From the NCBI GenBank assembly GCA_037447655.1, contig JBBHKE010001697.1, positions 1 to 64,000 of the forward strand: DNA of 64,000 nt. The letters are read 5' to 3'. Both the position numbers and the translations under genes were made by a program. The stretch's first letter is position 1, and the number at the start of each line of letters is the position of its first letter. A model generated the notes under the pieces. It was not told where the DNA came from. It did no database searches and worked only from the letters and a program-made list of their open reading frames with translations. This document shows, piece by piece, positions 34,906-45,029 of this stretch. The stretch is from Zygnema cylindricum (lineage: Eukaryota; Streptophyta; Zygnematophyceae; Zygnematales; Zygnemataceae).

Positions 34906-35340
34906 TAGTATGTATTTATATATAAAAATGTATATATGTTTGCATGTATGTATTTGTATAGGTATAAGCATACATATCTACATATATGTATATGTATGAT
35001 TACATGAATGTAAATTTTTAGATGTATTTGTGTTGTATATGTATGCATGTATGTATGCGTGTAAGCATGCATATATAAGTTTATCTATGTTATATGTTTA
35101 TACATATGATTGTATATATGTCTGTATGTATATATTCAAATATATATATATAAATATAATTTTTATAATATATAAATCTATACATATAAATATGCTTACA
35201 TATATATAAAGTACAGAGATATGTCTATATGTATGTACCTGTGTAAATATATATACATAAAATATAGACATACATATACTTACATTTATATATAGAACAT
35301 AGATATGACTATAGGTCTGTACATCTTTATGTATATGTGT
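34829..35340. repeat. TA microsatellite and ATGTATAT-rich DNA
   Basis: (TA)n of about 72 bp followed by 400 bp of imperfect TATGTATA words. No gene. It abuts the Gypsy protease on one side and a Copia LTR on the other. Confidence 0.85.
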
Positions 35341-35345
35341 GTGTA

Positions 35346-36210
35346 TGCAATTCGGTGGTCTCTATTGACCCACAGAATGGGCAGCCTATGTAAAGCCTTT
35401 AGGATAATTTATTACCCTTCTTCTTTCCCAATATATTGGTGCCATCGTGGCACAAAAGTATTCTCCCTTAAGCCGAACGCAAAAATAATCACTGAGTTTG
35501 CTCCCCTGAGTAGTAAAAAGTTATGGCTGGTCAAAGATGACCTTTATAATTACAAGCTCTCTTAGAGAGAGGTACCTAACTTTCACTAAGTCGTGGTCTG
35601 CCTACTCGACCTACCTACTACTTAACCCTAGTCCAGTAGGTTCAGTGTTTAGTATAAGAAGGTGTAATGGCCGATGTACTTTTTGTAGGGCCATTGTACT
35701 ACATGGCCTTCAAGGTGACGCTTGTTAAATCAGGAGCCATGGTTCCTCCTCCTATCTTTTTCGGTATCTAATAATGTGGGGCCACGTGGCATCGCGTGAC
35801 GCTATCTCTAAAGGCCGCCAATAACTCATTGCGGGTGGCGGCTGCAATGATGGTTGTCCATTCAAATATATTTACACGGTTCGAATTTGCGTCCGTGCAT
35901 GAATTGATTAACATGTGCCTCACCGTCAGTTTGGTGTGAATTAGTTGTTGCGTCATTGTTTATGTATTTGTCAAACTTGACAAGTGTAACGTTTTTTCAA
36001 CGACTAAATGGTTAAGACGCCCAAATACATGTAATCCGTAGGAGGCAGGTTCAAATCCGGGCTAAGGCAACATTTTGGTAAAATGCCCTCTACTTCAGTC
36101 TGCAACCTTCTGAATTAGGCGAAAGCCATGGCCTATCTTTGCTCCTCTCTCTCTCCCGTTAAAGTTTTTCTTAAATAGAGAAGTGAACTATTAATTACCT
36201 CTTATCAACA
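35346..36210 (-). repeat. Copia LTR, family 2 (copy 2)
   Basis: An 865 bp LTR, minus strand, from TGTTGATAAGAGG (36210) to CCGAATTGCA (35346). It carries an antisense tRNA-like block (plus 36000-36068) with TGGTTAAGACGCCC and GGTTCAAATCC, the latter a perfect B-box core. Confidence 0.8.
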
Positions 36211-36420
36211 CTTCTTTTAATTCTTGGTCACTTTTCAATTTTAATCTTTAGTTTTCTCTCAATAAATCATCGAAGGGGAGGGCACTAGTTTTATCATCAA
36301 CTATGTAATCATTTCTTTATCAGTTTTATGAACCAGTTTAATGTTCTTATTTTCAACCTTTTCTTTGACAAATCTTATTCTAATATCCATATGCTTAGCT
36401 TTGAAGTGATGTTTCAGATT
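36211..36420 (-). pseudogene. Copia RNase H tail (family 2, copy 2)
   Basis: Minus strand: KHHFKAKHMDIRIRFVKEK, then stops. It is truncated within a few bases of the same point as the copy at 26822. It lies immediately upstream of sequence homologous to a CAP-gene intron. Confidence 0.75.
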
Positions 36421-36429
36421 AGCTGGAAA

Positions 36430-37879
36430 TGGGTAAAAAGAAAAAGCAAGAAAACGGAGCGCTTCTTGAATTCGGATCTTTGAGGACTAAAATAATTAGA
36501 AGTCAGTTAAACATAGATTCAATAGGGAATTTCCAATAAGTACAACTAATGTCAGTTGTTTTAGCAAGTTTTTTTTTTTTTTGCACAGTAATAATAGTAG
36601 TAATAGTGAAATAATAATGTTAATTATTTTATTAGCAATCATGGTAACAATAAACGTAACAGCAATAACAATACCGAGAGTAATTTTTAATACTAGAAGG
36701 AATACTAGTAATGATTAGAGGAATAATAGTATCAAAATTTTAGTAACATTAGCAATAGTGTTATACTATATACTGTACATTTAATAGCTAATGTTATTGC
36801 TATCGTTATTGCTATCGCTTTTGTTATCATTGTTGTTATTTTGTATTGTTATAGTTCTTTAACTTGGTCTTTATCTTTGTTGTATGCATTAAGTATTCGT
36901 AAGTGGTCATTGGTGATTGGTATTAAATTATTTGTTATATTATTCTTTTCGGCATCTACAATAATAGCTTTTTTAGTGCTTACTCTGCTTAAGCATCGTT
37001 AAAGGACCGGTTTTTTGCGTTTCCAAAAAAATCAAAAACGCCTATTTTGTGTTACTACGGTCCTTTTTTTGTCAACCTTGAAAATAACGCTAATAAATTT
37101 ATTTCTTGACTGTTACCACTAATTGTTTTCGTGCTTCATAATTGTAGACATCATCCGAACCAAAAAAAAAGTTATAAATACTAAATCAATCAGATACTTG
37201 TTATTTCTTAGCAAAATTTTCTCATTTAGTGAGTATCACTTCTGAAAAGAATAACGAAAATTCTGATACTATATCATTTCTACATCATATGCACATAACT
37301 CTTGATCCTACTTATCATATGCACATCCATCACTGAAATGAATATCATATGTATGATATCTTTACTAAGTTGTACTATATTCTTTCTATACCATTGTATA
37401 TCAAATATGCATATATTATTAAATCATTTGTATATCGGTTTTACTACCATTACTACATCATTGTTTCATATTGCATTATTCATTATATGTTATTTATATC
37501 ATACTATACTATATCACTACTTGCGCAAAATAACTAGGCATTTTTTTTCTATAAGGTGCACTCTATAAGAACGCATGTGTGTATAAGATGCACCGAGATT
37601 TTCACCCAAAATATTTGATTTTTAAACTTGCTTAGGAATTAGTGTTGAAAGGATCCAAATTTATCAATCTACATTTTTTTGGTGAAATACTTATGCAACA
37701 TGAAGTTCTCCTTTTCCCGTTTGTCTTACGATTTGGTGAAAGAATGCTTTCTCCGTGACAATGCGTGACCATATGCTTCGACGCGTGTTCTTTATTGCCC
37801 CACAAAATCATCTCTCCCCTCTATTAATAGTTCTTAGTTCTCGCTCTCACCCTTTCCTTTTTTTGACTAATGTTAATAG
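36430..37879 (+). other. intron-like DNA homologous to CAP gene intron
   Basis: Segments such as 36790-36985 and 37000-37090 (GGACCGG, AAACGCCTATTTT, GGTCCTTTTTTTGTCAA) match, in reverse complement, 47090-47410, which is intron 3 of the minus-strand CAP gene. No counterpart of that gene's exons 1-3 was found here. Confidence 0.55.
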
Positions 37880-40843
37880 CAAAAACAACACCATCCTTAT
37901 CTCCACCCCCACATCCTCATTCCCCTCCTCCTTGCAATCCTTGTGTCGCTTGCGCCTGTCCTCGCGATGCTTCATGCGCCGCTCGGCAGTGTAAGGCGTT
38001 GTGCACGTGTAACACCAAAGGCTATTTTGTCTTAAACGGAAAGTGTGTGGCGCCTCCAAGTGGTGAGAAAATATTTCCTAATCTCTTTCTCTCCCCCTCC
38101 CTCCTCTCCCTTTATCTCTTTCTTTCTCAACTTTTACTTTTCCCACTCTTTCCCTCATTTTAGTCTTTCATTCACACTTCCTTTATCTCTCTCGCCCTTG
38201 CTTTCCTTATTTCTAAATCCTTTTCGCTCATTATTTCTTCTTTTTCTCTCACACATTTTTTTTTTTACAACACTTGGCTTCTTGGCCTAGAAGGCAAAGT
38301 TGAAGTGATGATGGTATATTAAAGAATGCAAAATGTCTATGTATGATGACGAATTATAGTCGTAAACTATGACTCCACACTGATGTGTTCTAGACATACA
38401 ATGTACGAATGATGACATATGCCAGCTATTCAATTTGTGTATACATGAAGATGCTTGACAGCCATGCACTGAATGTCTTATAATGATGGGCAAAAGACAG
38501 GCAATGAAGGCTTGATGGTTATATGTATAGGACAGCTGAAGTATTTTTGTATTGTGTTGTATAACATAAATACCATGCATACGTTTTGATCTATAATTGA
38601 CATACACCGGATGAGTATGACTACAGAAACTAAACTAAACCAACTATAGAACGGATGAGGTGTGACAGAGATGTGATGTCTGATGGAGATGGTTCGCATA
38701 CATGATGTTTGATGGCTTTATATTGTATGATGTGTGACAAAATAAAGTAATAGCTTTATTTTTTTCTTCTGTGATGTTAGGTTTTTTCATTGTGGGATTT
38801 GTGTTGGCGTCGATTGTCAGTTTTGCAATCATGTTACGCTTGGTTTAAATGTTGATTTTATGTCGGTGTTATTTGTGTCTTGTCTTATTGAAGTGTTGGT
38901 ACGGCGAGTTTAGGTCACTGTACGGTTATGTGTCGTAGTGATCGTAGTGGTCTTTGTATTGAGGTATTTTTGTGGTGTTGTACTTCACCGGCGCGCGTTT
39001 CGCGCGCCGCGGCTAATTGGTTGATTTGTACCTGTACGGTACTTGTTGGTTCATTTGAGGATTGCGGTACTGTGACGTTTCATATGAGTGAGTCGGGCGT
39101 CCGCGGCGTCCGCGAGAATTGACGATGTTTCGCTTCGCGACGCACGATTCTATTTCGGCTCGATGTGGAGATTTGCTCTTTGGATTGCGGCGTACATTTG
39201 TACGGCCGATATCGATTAACTTTGTCGTGGAGTTTTGGTTGACGTTCGCTTACGTACCTTTTTATCGTGTACGGAGAGCATTGATGTTTCGAAGATATTA
39301 CGTACGATGAATTGTACGATTGTTGTTTGACCAGTGAGCATTCTGCGCACGTGACCCTTTGTACTTTGATGGTTTTTTCCATCGCACTTTTTGAAATAAA
39401 GCTTCTTCTTCTTTTGGAGATTGCGCTTGGTGGTCCGGTACGATTGGTAAGTTATGTAGTGCATAGGACCGTGGTACGGTCTTAAGTCCAACTCACGTTT
39501 AGTTTGGGCGCACTAATGTTTTGTTAGGCGCTTACGTCTGAGTCAGCGTCTAAGTGTCAAAGTGGAGTTTAAGTGGAACTTGTGACGTGAGGAGAAAGAA
39601 GTTGTGTAGTTTTGTCCTCTGGTGTTTTGAGAGAGTATTTTAGGAAGAGTGTCGTATAGTTATGATATATCAAAACAGAAGTGAAGTTGAAGGAAGAAAA
39701 GGATGTAAAAATTTCGATTGAATATACTTTCTATTTGGTCGATTTTCTCTCTATTTATGATTTTGAAATTATTCCGATGTCTGACAATTTTTTGAATGCT
39801 TCCGCTGATGATGTATGCATAAAATGATCCTTTTTATAACATGTGAAACATTGTAGTAATTGAAGAGTTTCTACACATCAAATGGCAAATTGTAGTAAAT
39901 GAAAGGGTGGTTCTGTACTTTTGGATGATTGGTGAAAGGTGAATACACCCTAACGTTTTGTGTTTTTGTGGGTAGATTCTTTTGCTTCACAAAACCCACA
40001 AAATTGGAAACAATTTAACACATCTGGAGGAAGTCAAAGGGGTGTTAACTCTTCGTTTGTGTACTTGGTTTTACAGATTTGGGATGTCTTGCCCCCCACA
40101 ATGCTGCCAGGGCGGCGGTTGGAGTTTCCGGTCTCATATGGAACACCACTTGTGAGTTGCAAAGGCCATGGTTCACCAAAAATATAGTTGTGTGTTTGGT
40201 ACAATCGAGCTCCTATTCATTTTGTTTATTAGATAACTGGGGCTGTTTCGCTTTTTTGAGTGGGACTGTCCATCTTTGCTTGCATGTTATCGTTACAAGG
40301 TTTGACAAACAACACTAAAATTGATATTCGCCATATGGAGAACAGTCTTGATACATGTTTATCAGCGCTAGAGATGACGTCATAAGACTAATCTTCGGAT
40401 GAGTAAATAGAAAATACATTGAGTGTATGTGGCCCTAAATATCACTATGAACATTAATGTGTTGAGTATACAGCCTAAATACTACCATTTTTCAACCATT
40501 TTGAATCGTAATACTATGGGTTTTCATGTCCACACAATTCAGAAGATGCCCATACCATGCTTCCCACAAGAAATTATTGCAAACAACTTAACCTTACCCA
40601 CTTGCGGTTGTTGCAGTGGTAGCTTCGGCTTTACAATGGGCAAATAAGTTACGCGATAATTCTTGCGGGTTTTATCATTCGGGTGGTCCATATGGAGAAA
40701 ATTTGTACAAAATGTGGGGAGCCGTGCCGACATGCGCCATGGCGGTTGGTTCTTGGGTAAATGAGAAGGCTGATTATGACTACAGCTCTAACAAATGCGC
40801 TTCCGGCAAAGCGTGTGGCCACTACACACAGGTCTTGTTCTCT

Positions 40844-40875
<32 letters not shown>

Positions 40876-41419
40876 GTCTATTTTTTATATGAAAGAGATG
40901 GAGAGGGTGAAAGTGGTTCTCACCCTCTCTCACTCTCTGCCTCTCTCACTCTCTCCCTCTCTCTCCCTCTCCCCCTTATCTATCTCAGTTTCCGTCAATC
41001 CCTCCTATAGTCAGGCAACACAATAATATAGCATGCATGCGAAAAATGTTCCCTGACTGATTTCCAACCGTGATAAATTTCACACTTCCGCACAATCAAT
41101 GTCAAGTAAAAAAAAGCTTTCATTTTTTTTAATTTGAGAAACAATTCATAGAACTGTTTGAAACTGGACAATTTTTGTTAATAAAATTGATATTATGGTG
41201 CTTTCCAACGTTACAATTTAAAAAACAGTTCATAGGATAGTTTGAAACTGAGACTTTTTGTTAAAAAGTTTATGTTATGGGGCTATTTTGCAGATTGTGT
41301 GGAGGAATAGCAAACGGGTGGGATGTGCGAGATCAACCTGTAGTGTCACAGATAATATTTATGTTTGGCTATGTCAGTACGATCCTCCTGGAAATTGGAT
41401 CGGTGAAAAGCCCTACTAG
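37880..41419 (+). CDS. CAP/PR-1 family protein with Cys-rich module (plus copy)
   Basis: Exons: 37880-38062 (TTAATAG|CAAAAA), 40077-40151 (TTTACAG|ATTTGG), 40617-40831 (TTGCAG|TGGTAG) and 41294-41419 (TTTGCAG|ATTGTG), all in phase, stop TAG 41417-41419. Exon one encodes a short Pro-rich stretch and a nine-Cys module ending CTCNTKGYFVLNGKC, EGF-like in style. The rest is a complete CAP domain: CLAPHNAARAAVGV, LIWNTT, GENLYKMWGAVPTC, GHYTQ, then VWRNSKRVGCA and YDPPGNWIGEKPY. The His and Glu residues expected in CAP proteins are present. CAP/PR-1 proteins are secreted and defence-related in plants. A signal peptide exon is missing in the window, probably displaced by the Copia insertion upstream. 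An in-frame ATG overlaps the first acceptor (37870). Confidence 0.85.
38063..40076 (+). other. large intron of plus CAP gene
   Basis: A 2014 bp intron. It begins CT-rich (38085-38270) and contains a 9-bp perfect GC palindrome at 38989-39009 and GTAC-rich, CpG-rich DNA (38890-39490) unlike its flanks, so a foreign insert is likely. The minus CAP gene has no intron at this position. Confidence 0.6.
40832..41293 (+). repeat. CT microsatellite in CAP intron
   Basis: 40837-40985 is (CT)n/CTCTCC within the last intron. The same intron of the minus copy (45156-45465) is also CT-rich when read in gene orientation, so the tract predates the duplication. Confidence 0.8.
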
Positions 41420-42140
41420 AGGAGAAAGGACGGTGCAGATTTCTCGGATGGTGGCCGTACATTTTTTCTCCCCTAACATGCTTTAGAAGTGAAGTGGGAA
41501 TGTTTCCCTCTTCATCGCTCAGGAAAGAGAGGGAAAAGGGAGGGAAAAGGAAGGGAAAAGGGAGAAGGGTCGGGCAGTAAATCTCGTTACGTTTAGGAAG
41601 AAATTGAAAGGAAATATTTCTTTAAATTATATACATTTATGGGTAATATATTTTTTAAAAGGTGACTGGACCAATATGCCATAGTAATATGCTGTACCTG
41701 CTTGGGTTTACAAAAGTTACAAATCCCAAGCAAGTTTTCAAGTTACTCACTTAGGAAACGACGTTTTGGCACTAAATCTCTTAAAATAGGGAGGACTTTG
41801 TACATTTACTTTTACTTTTACTTTTGTACTTTTACTTTGTATTTTTAATTTGTACGGGTATGACTTTTCAATTAATTTCATTTACCGGCATCTTTTTTAA
41901 GGTTACTTTTTACTTTTATTTGGATGACATGCCAAACTTGCTATTGTTTCTGACATTTTTGTGATGATATTTTTGCAAAAAAAAAATATTTGAAGATATT
42001 TGTTGTTTTGCAAAAATCTCGCAACTGTACAAGAATAATCTTAGTATAGTAACTATTAATTTATTACATAAAGTAGATTATAATGTTTTATTAATTTAAA
42101 ATTATTTTTTATTATTATAGATTAAAATTCTGTTACCAAT
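41420..42140. other. intergenic between the inverted CAP genes
   Basis: AGGGAAAAGGG units at 41525-41570, TTTTACTTTTAC words at 41805-41850, otherwise AT-rich. No gene. Confidence 0.6.
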
Positions 42141-42148
42141 AACAGATT

Positions 42149-42770
42149 TTGTCATTGCCTCTCCCTCTCGCTTTCGCCCTCTTTCTACCTCTCCCTTCCT
42201 CTCTCCCTCTCACTCTCCCTCACGATATCCCACTTCCTCGCCTTCTCACGCTGCCTAAGCCTCTCTCCCCTTCTCCCTTCCTCTCTCCTTCTCCCACTCA
42301 CTCTCCCTCACCATCTCTCTACCTATGCCTCACCCGCATCCTCTCCGTCTCCTTCTGCCCCCACCTCTCCCTCTCCCTCTTCCTCCCCCTGTCCCTATCT
42401 CTAGTACCCCTCCACGCTCTCCGTCTCCCTCTCCCTCTTCCCCTCCCTACAACCTTTTCTCTCCCTCTTCCTCTTCCCCTCTCCCTGTCTTCCTCTCCCT
42501 CTCCCTCTTCCTCCCCCTGTCCCTATCTCTAGTCCTCCTCCTCGCTCCCCTTCTCCCTCTCCCCCCCCCTGTCCCTATCTCTAGTCCTCCTCTTCACTCT
42601 CACCTCCCTCTCCCCTCCTCACTCTCCCCACTCTTTCTCCCTCTCCCTCTCTATATCCCTCTCCTCCCTCACCTCCCCGTCTTCCTCTCCTTCTCCCTTT
42701 CCCTCACCCTCTCCTTCTCTTTCTCCCACCCCTTTGCTTTAGCCCCGCCGTCTCCCTAACCCTCTCCCCA
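42149..42770. repeat. CTCCCTCTCC minisatellite
   Basis: About 620 bp of pyrimidine-rich repeats. It contains two larger copies of CCCTATCTCTAGT-centred units (42390, 42525, 42570). Long Ser/Pro/Leu frames are composition artefacts. Confidence 0.9.
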
Positions 42771-43540
42771 TTGTTAGGATCGCTAAAAGTGCTCACAGAA
42801 ATGCTCACACATAAAACTCCAATTTCACAGCGGAAGCTTAAATATACATATTTACAAATAAAAAACACTCACAGCTTGCTCCCTTCATATCGGCAAAATA
42901 ACAATATATTGAGCCGAAGGGCTTTTCAATACAAACTCTCTCCCTCTCTCCTTCTTACTCACTCTGACATATATCTTGAGTCTTACACTTCCTCCTTCCT
43001 CAAGTCTTACACTTCATCCTTCCACAGTTCTTCTCTCCCTTCACTCGGATGTACCTCTTTCCGACACCTGATGCATATCCTACTACGGACTGCATACAAA
43101 ACTGATTGAAACACTGACTAATAACACTGACTAATAAATCTTCCTGAGACTGACAACTAACAACCACTAACACCACTAACTGAAGACAACTGAAGACAAA
43201 CACAACAGCGTCGAAGTCCACAGGCGGACGTGCGCCTAACAAGACATTCAAGCGCCAAAACAGCATGGCGCGCACTAAAACGAACATAATAAAGACAATG
43301 CAGTAAATAATACTAACAACGGAAAGAAACATAAACTGAAACGCTTAACAAAATAACAACAAAACTTCACGGCGCACCAGAAATGTGCGCCCAACCAAAT
43401 CGTACGCACTTTTCACTTAAATGCCAAACTGAACCAAACCTAACCGACTAAAACACAAAAATTGTAACAAGAACTAATCAAACAAAACGTCACTACAACT
43501 GAAACTACAACTAACACAAACTGACCCAAAACTGAAACAT
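42771..43540. other. possible LTR-like sequence
   Basis: It starts TGTTAGGATCGC with ACAGCGGAAGC 60 bp later, words common at plant Copia LTR ends. 43190-43400 has GGCGCAC words also present near 39495-39540 on the other strand (TTGTTAGGCGC). No coding sequence is attached; identity unproven. Confidence 0.25.
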
Positions 43541-43549
43541 GATTTCAGC

Positions 43550-44020
43550 TGATCCGCCGATTCAACCAATATCCCAACACCCATTCCCCTCCTACTTCTT
43601 CCCCTCTCCGTGCCTCTCCCCGTTCCCCTCCCTCTCCTTAACCTTCTCCATCTTCGTTTCCGTCTCCATTTACCTCTACCTATCCATATCCCTCTCTCAA
43701 TACTTCGCCCTCTACCTCTCCCTCTCCACCCCCCTTTACCTCTCCGCGTTTTTCTCTGTATCCCTCTCGCTGCCACTACACCTCTCTCGTTTTATTCCTC
43801 TCCCCCGCCATCTCCCTCTTCCTTTATCTTTTCCTTCCCTATCCCTCTCCCTCTCCCCCTTCCTTTTCCTCCCAAACTCCCTCTTATTCTCCCACTCACT
43901 CTCCTTCTCCTTCTCCTTCCCCATCTCCTTTTCCCCTCCCCTCCCCTCATTCCTTCCTTCCCTCCTTCCTTCCACCTTCCTCCCTCCCTTCCTCCCTCCA
44001 TCCTTCCGTTCCCTCCATGT
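43550..44020. repeat. CT-rich minisatellite
   Basis: Pyrimidine-rich CCCTCTCC/CCTTCC repeats. Frames are artefacts. 44020-45029 is AT-rich with nothing recognised, the 3' flank of the minus CAP gene. Confidence 0.85.
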
Positions 44021-45029
44021 TCAATTTGGTCAGTTCATTTATGATTTGTGGTAGTTGATTTAACCGATTTAACCGGTTTGCAGATTCAACGGAATTAATT
44101 CATTTCACGTATTTAACTTATTTTACGGATTCGACTGTTTACCACACTTTAATATGTATTTTATGTATTTTACATTAATATAGAGGATTTTTTAAATATT
44201 TTCAATTGGTGTATCTCTCAGTGCACTTAGACTAGAAGCTTCTATGAAGGTCGGATTCTAAACCTAAAAACGATGCTTGTTAAATTCACTACACCCGACC
44301 TTCATCATCATAACAAACCTAAAAAGAAAATATCATATTATATTACTTTAAAATTGAGTCACAGCGAATTTTTGATGAGGGTTTCAGATGTTTTCAATTG
44401 ATCATCAGAAAAGGGATACATACTGCCCAACTCTATACCCAACATGCAGTGGACCTTTGAAAACAAGCGTGCATAAAAGTATAAACAAATAATTGGTACA
44501 AGAATAGGAGGGATCTGCTTTGTCGTTAAAACGGGATAGTTTGGAATACTCAAATAGGATACTTTCGAGGGACGGAAATTACTATCCAATGTGGGCTCCT
44601 TGAAAAAGATTGAAATATGTTAAGTGTGTTTGGTTCGCAAACAATTATGGATTTAGTGGGCAACCGGGTGTTTGGATTAGCAACCAAAGCAAATTTTGTG
44701 TACAACCGCACAGGCATGACTACCATGACATGTTTAGACGTTTTCAATTATCACAACCACCATCAAGTGTCACGATTGCTTGGGTCAAAATAGCAAGTTT
44801 GAAAAATTACCCATAAAAGTAGAAGCCAACGTTTTCATTCAAGAAATATATATCCCATAAATGTAAATAATTATAAAAAATATTTCCCTGCAATTTATTC
44901 CCAAACTTAATAATATTTAATGCCAGACCCTCTTTTCTTGAGCGATATAGTTAAACCATTCCAACTTTTAAAGCATGATATTAGACGGAACAATGTCCAA
45001 CCACCATCCCCGGAACATTCACCGTCCTC

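Noticed and set aside
36000-36068. Genuine tRNA gene
   Set aside because: A- and B-box words are good but acceptor ends do not pair and the block is conserved as part of an LTR; same for the other tRNA-like blocks.
42149-42759. Long Ser/Pro/Leu frames (127 and 144 codons)
   Set aside because: Pyrimidine minisatellite is free of stops in several frames; no amino acid complexity.
43539-44054. 171- and 144-codon frames, both overlapping in different frames
   Set aside because: CT-rich low complexity; coding in two frames at once is a repeat artefact.
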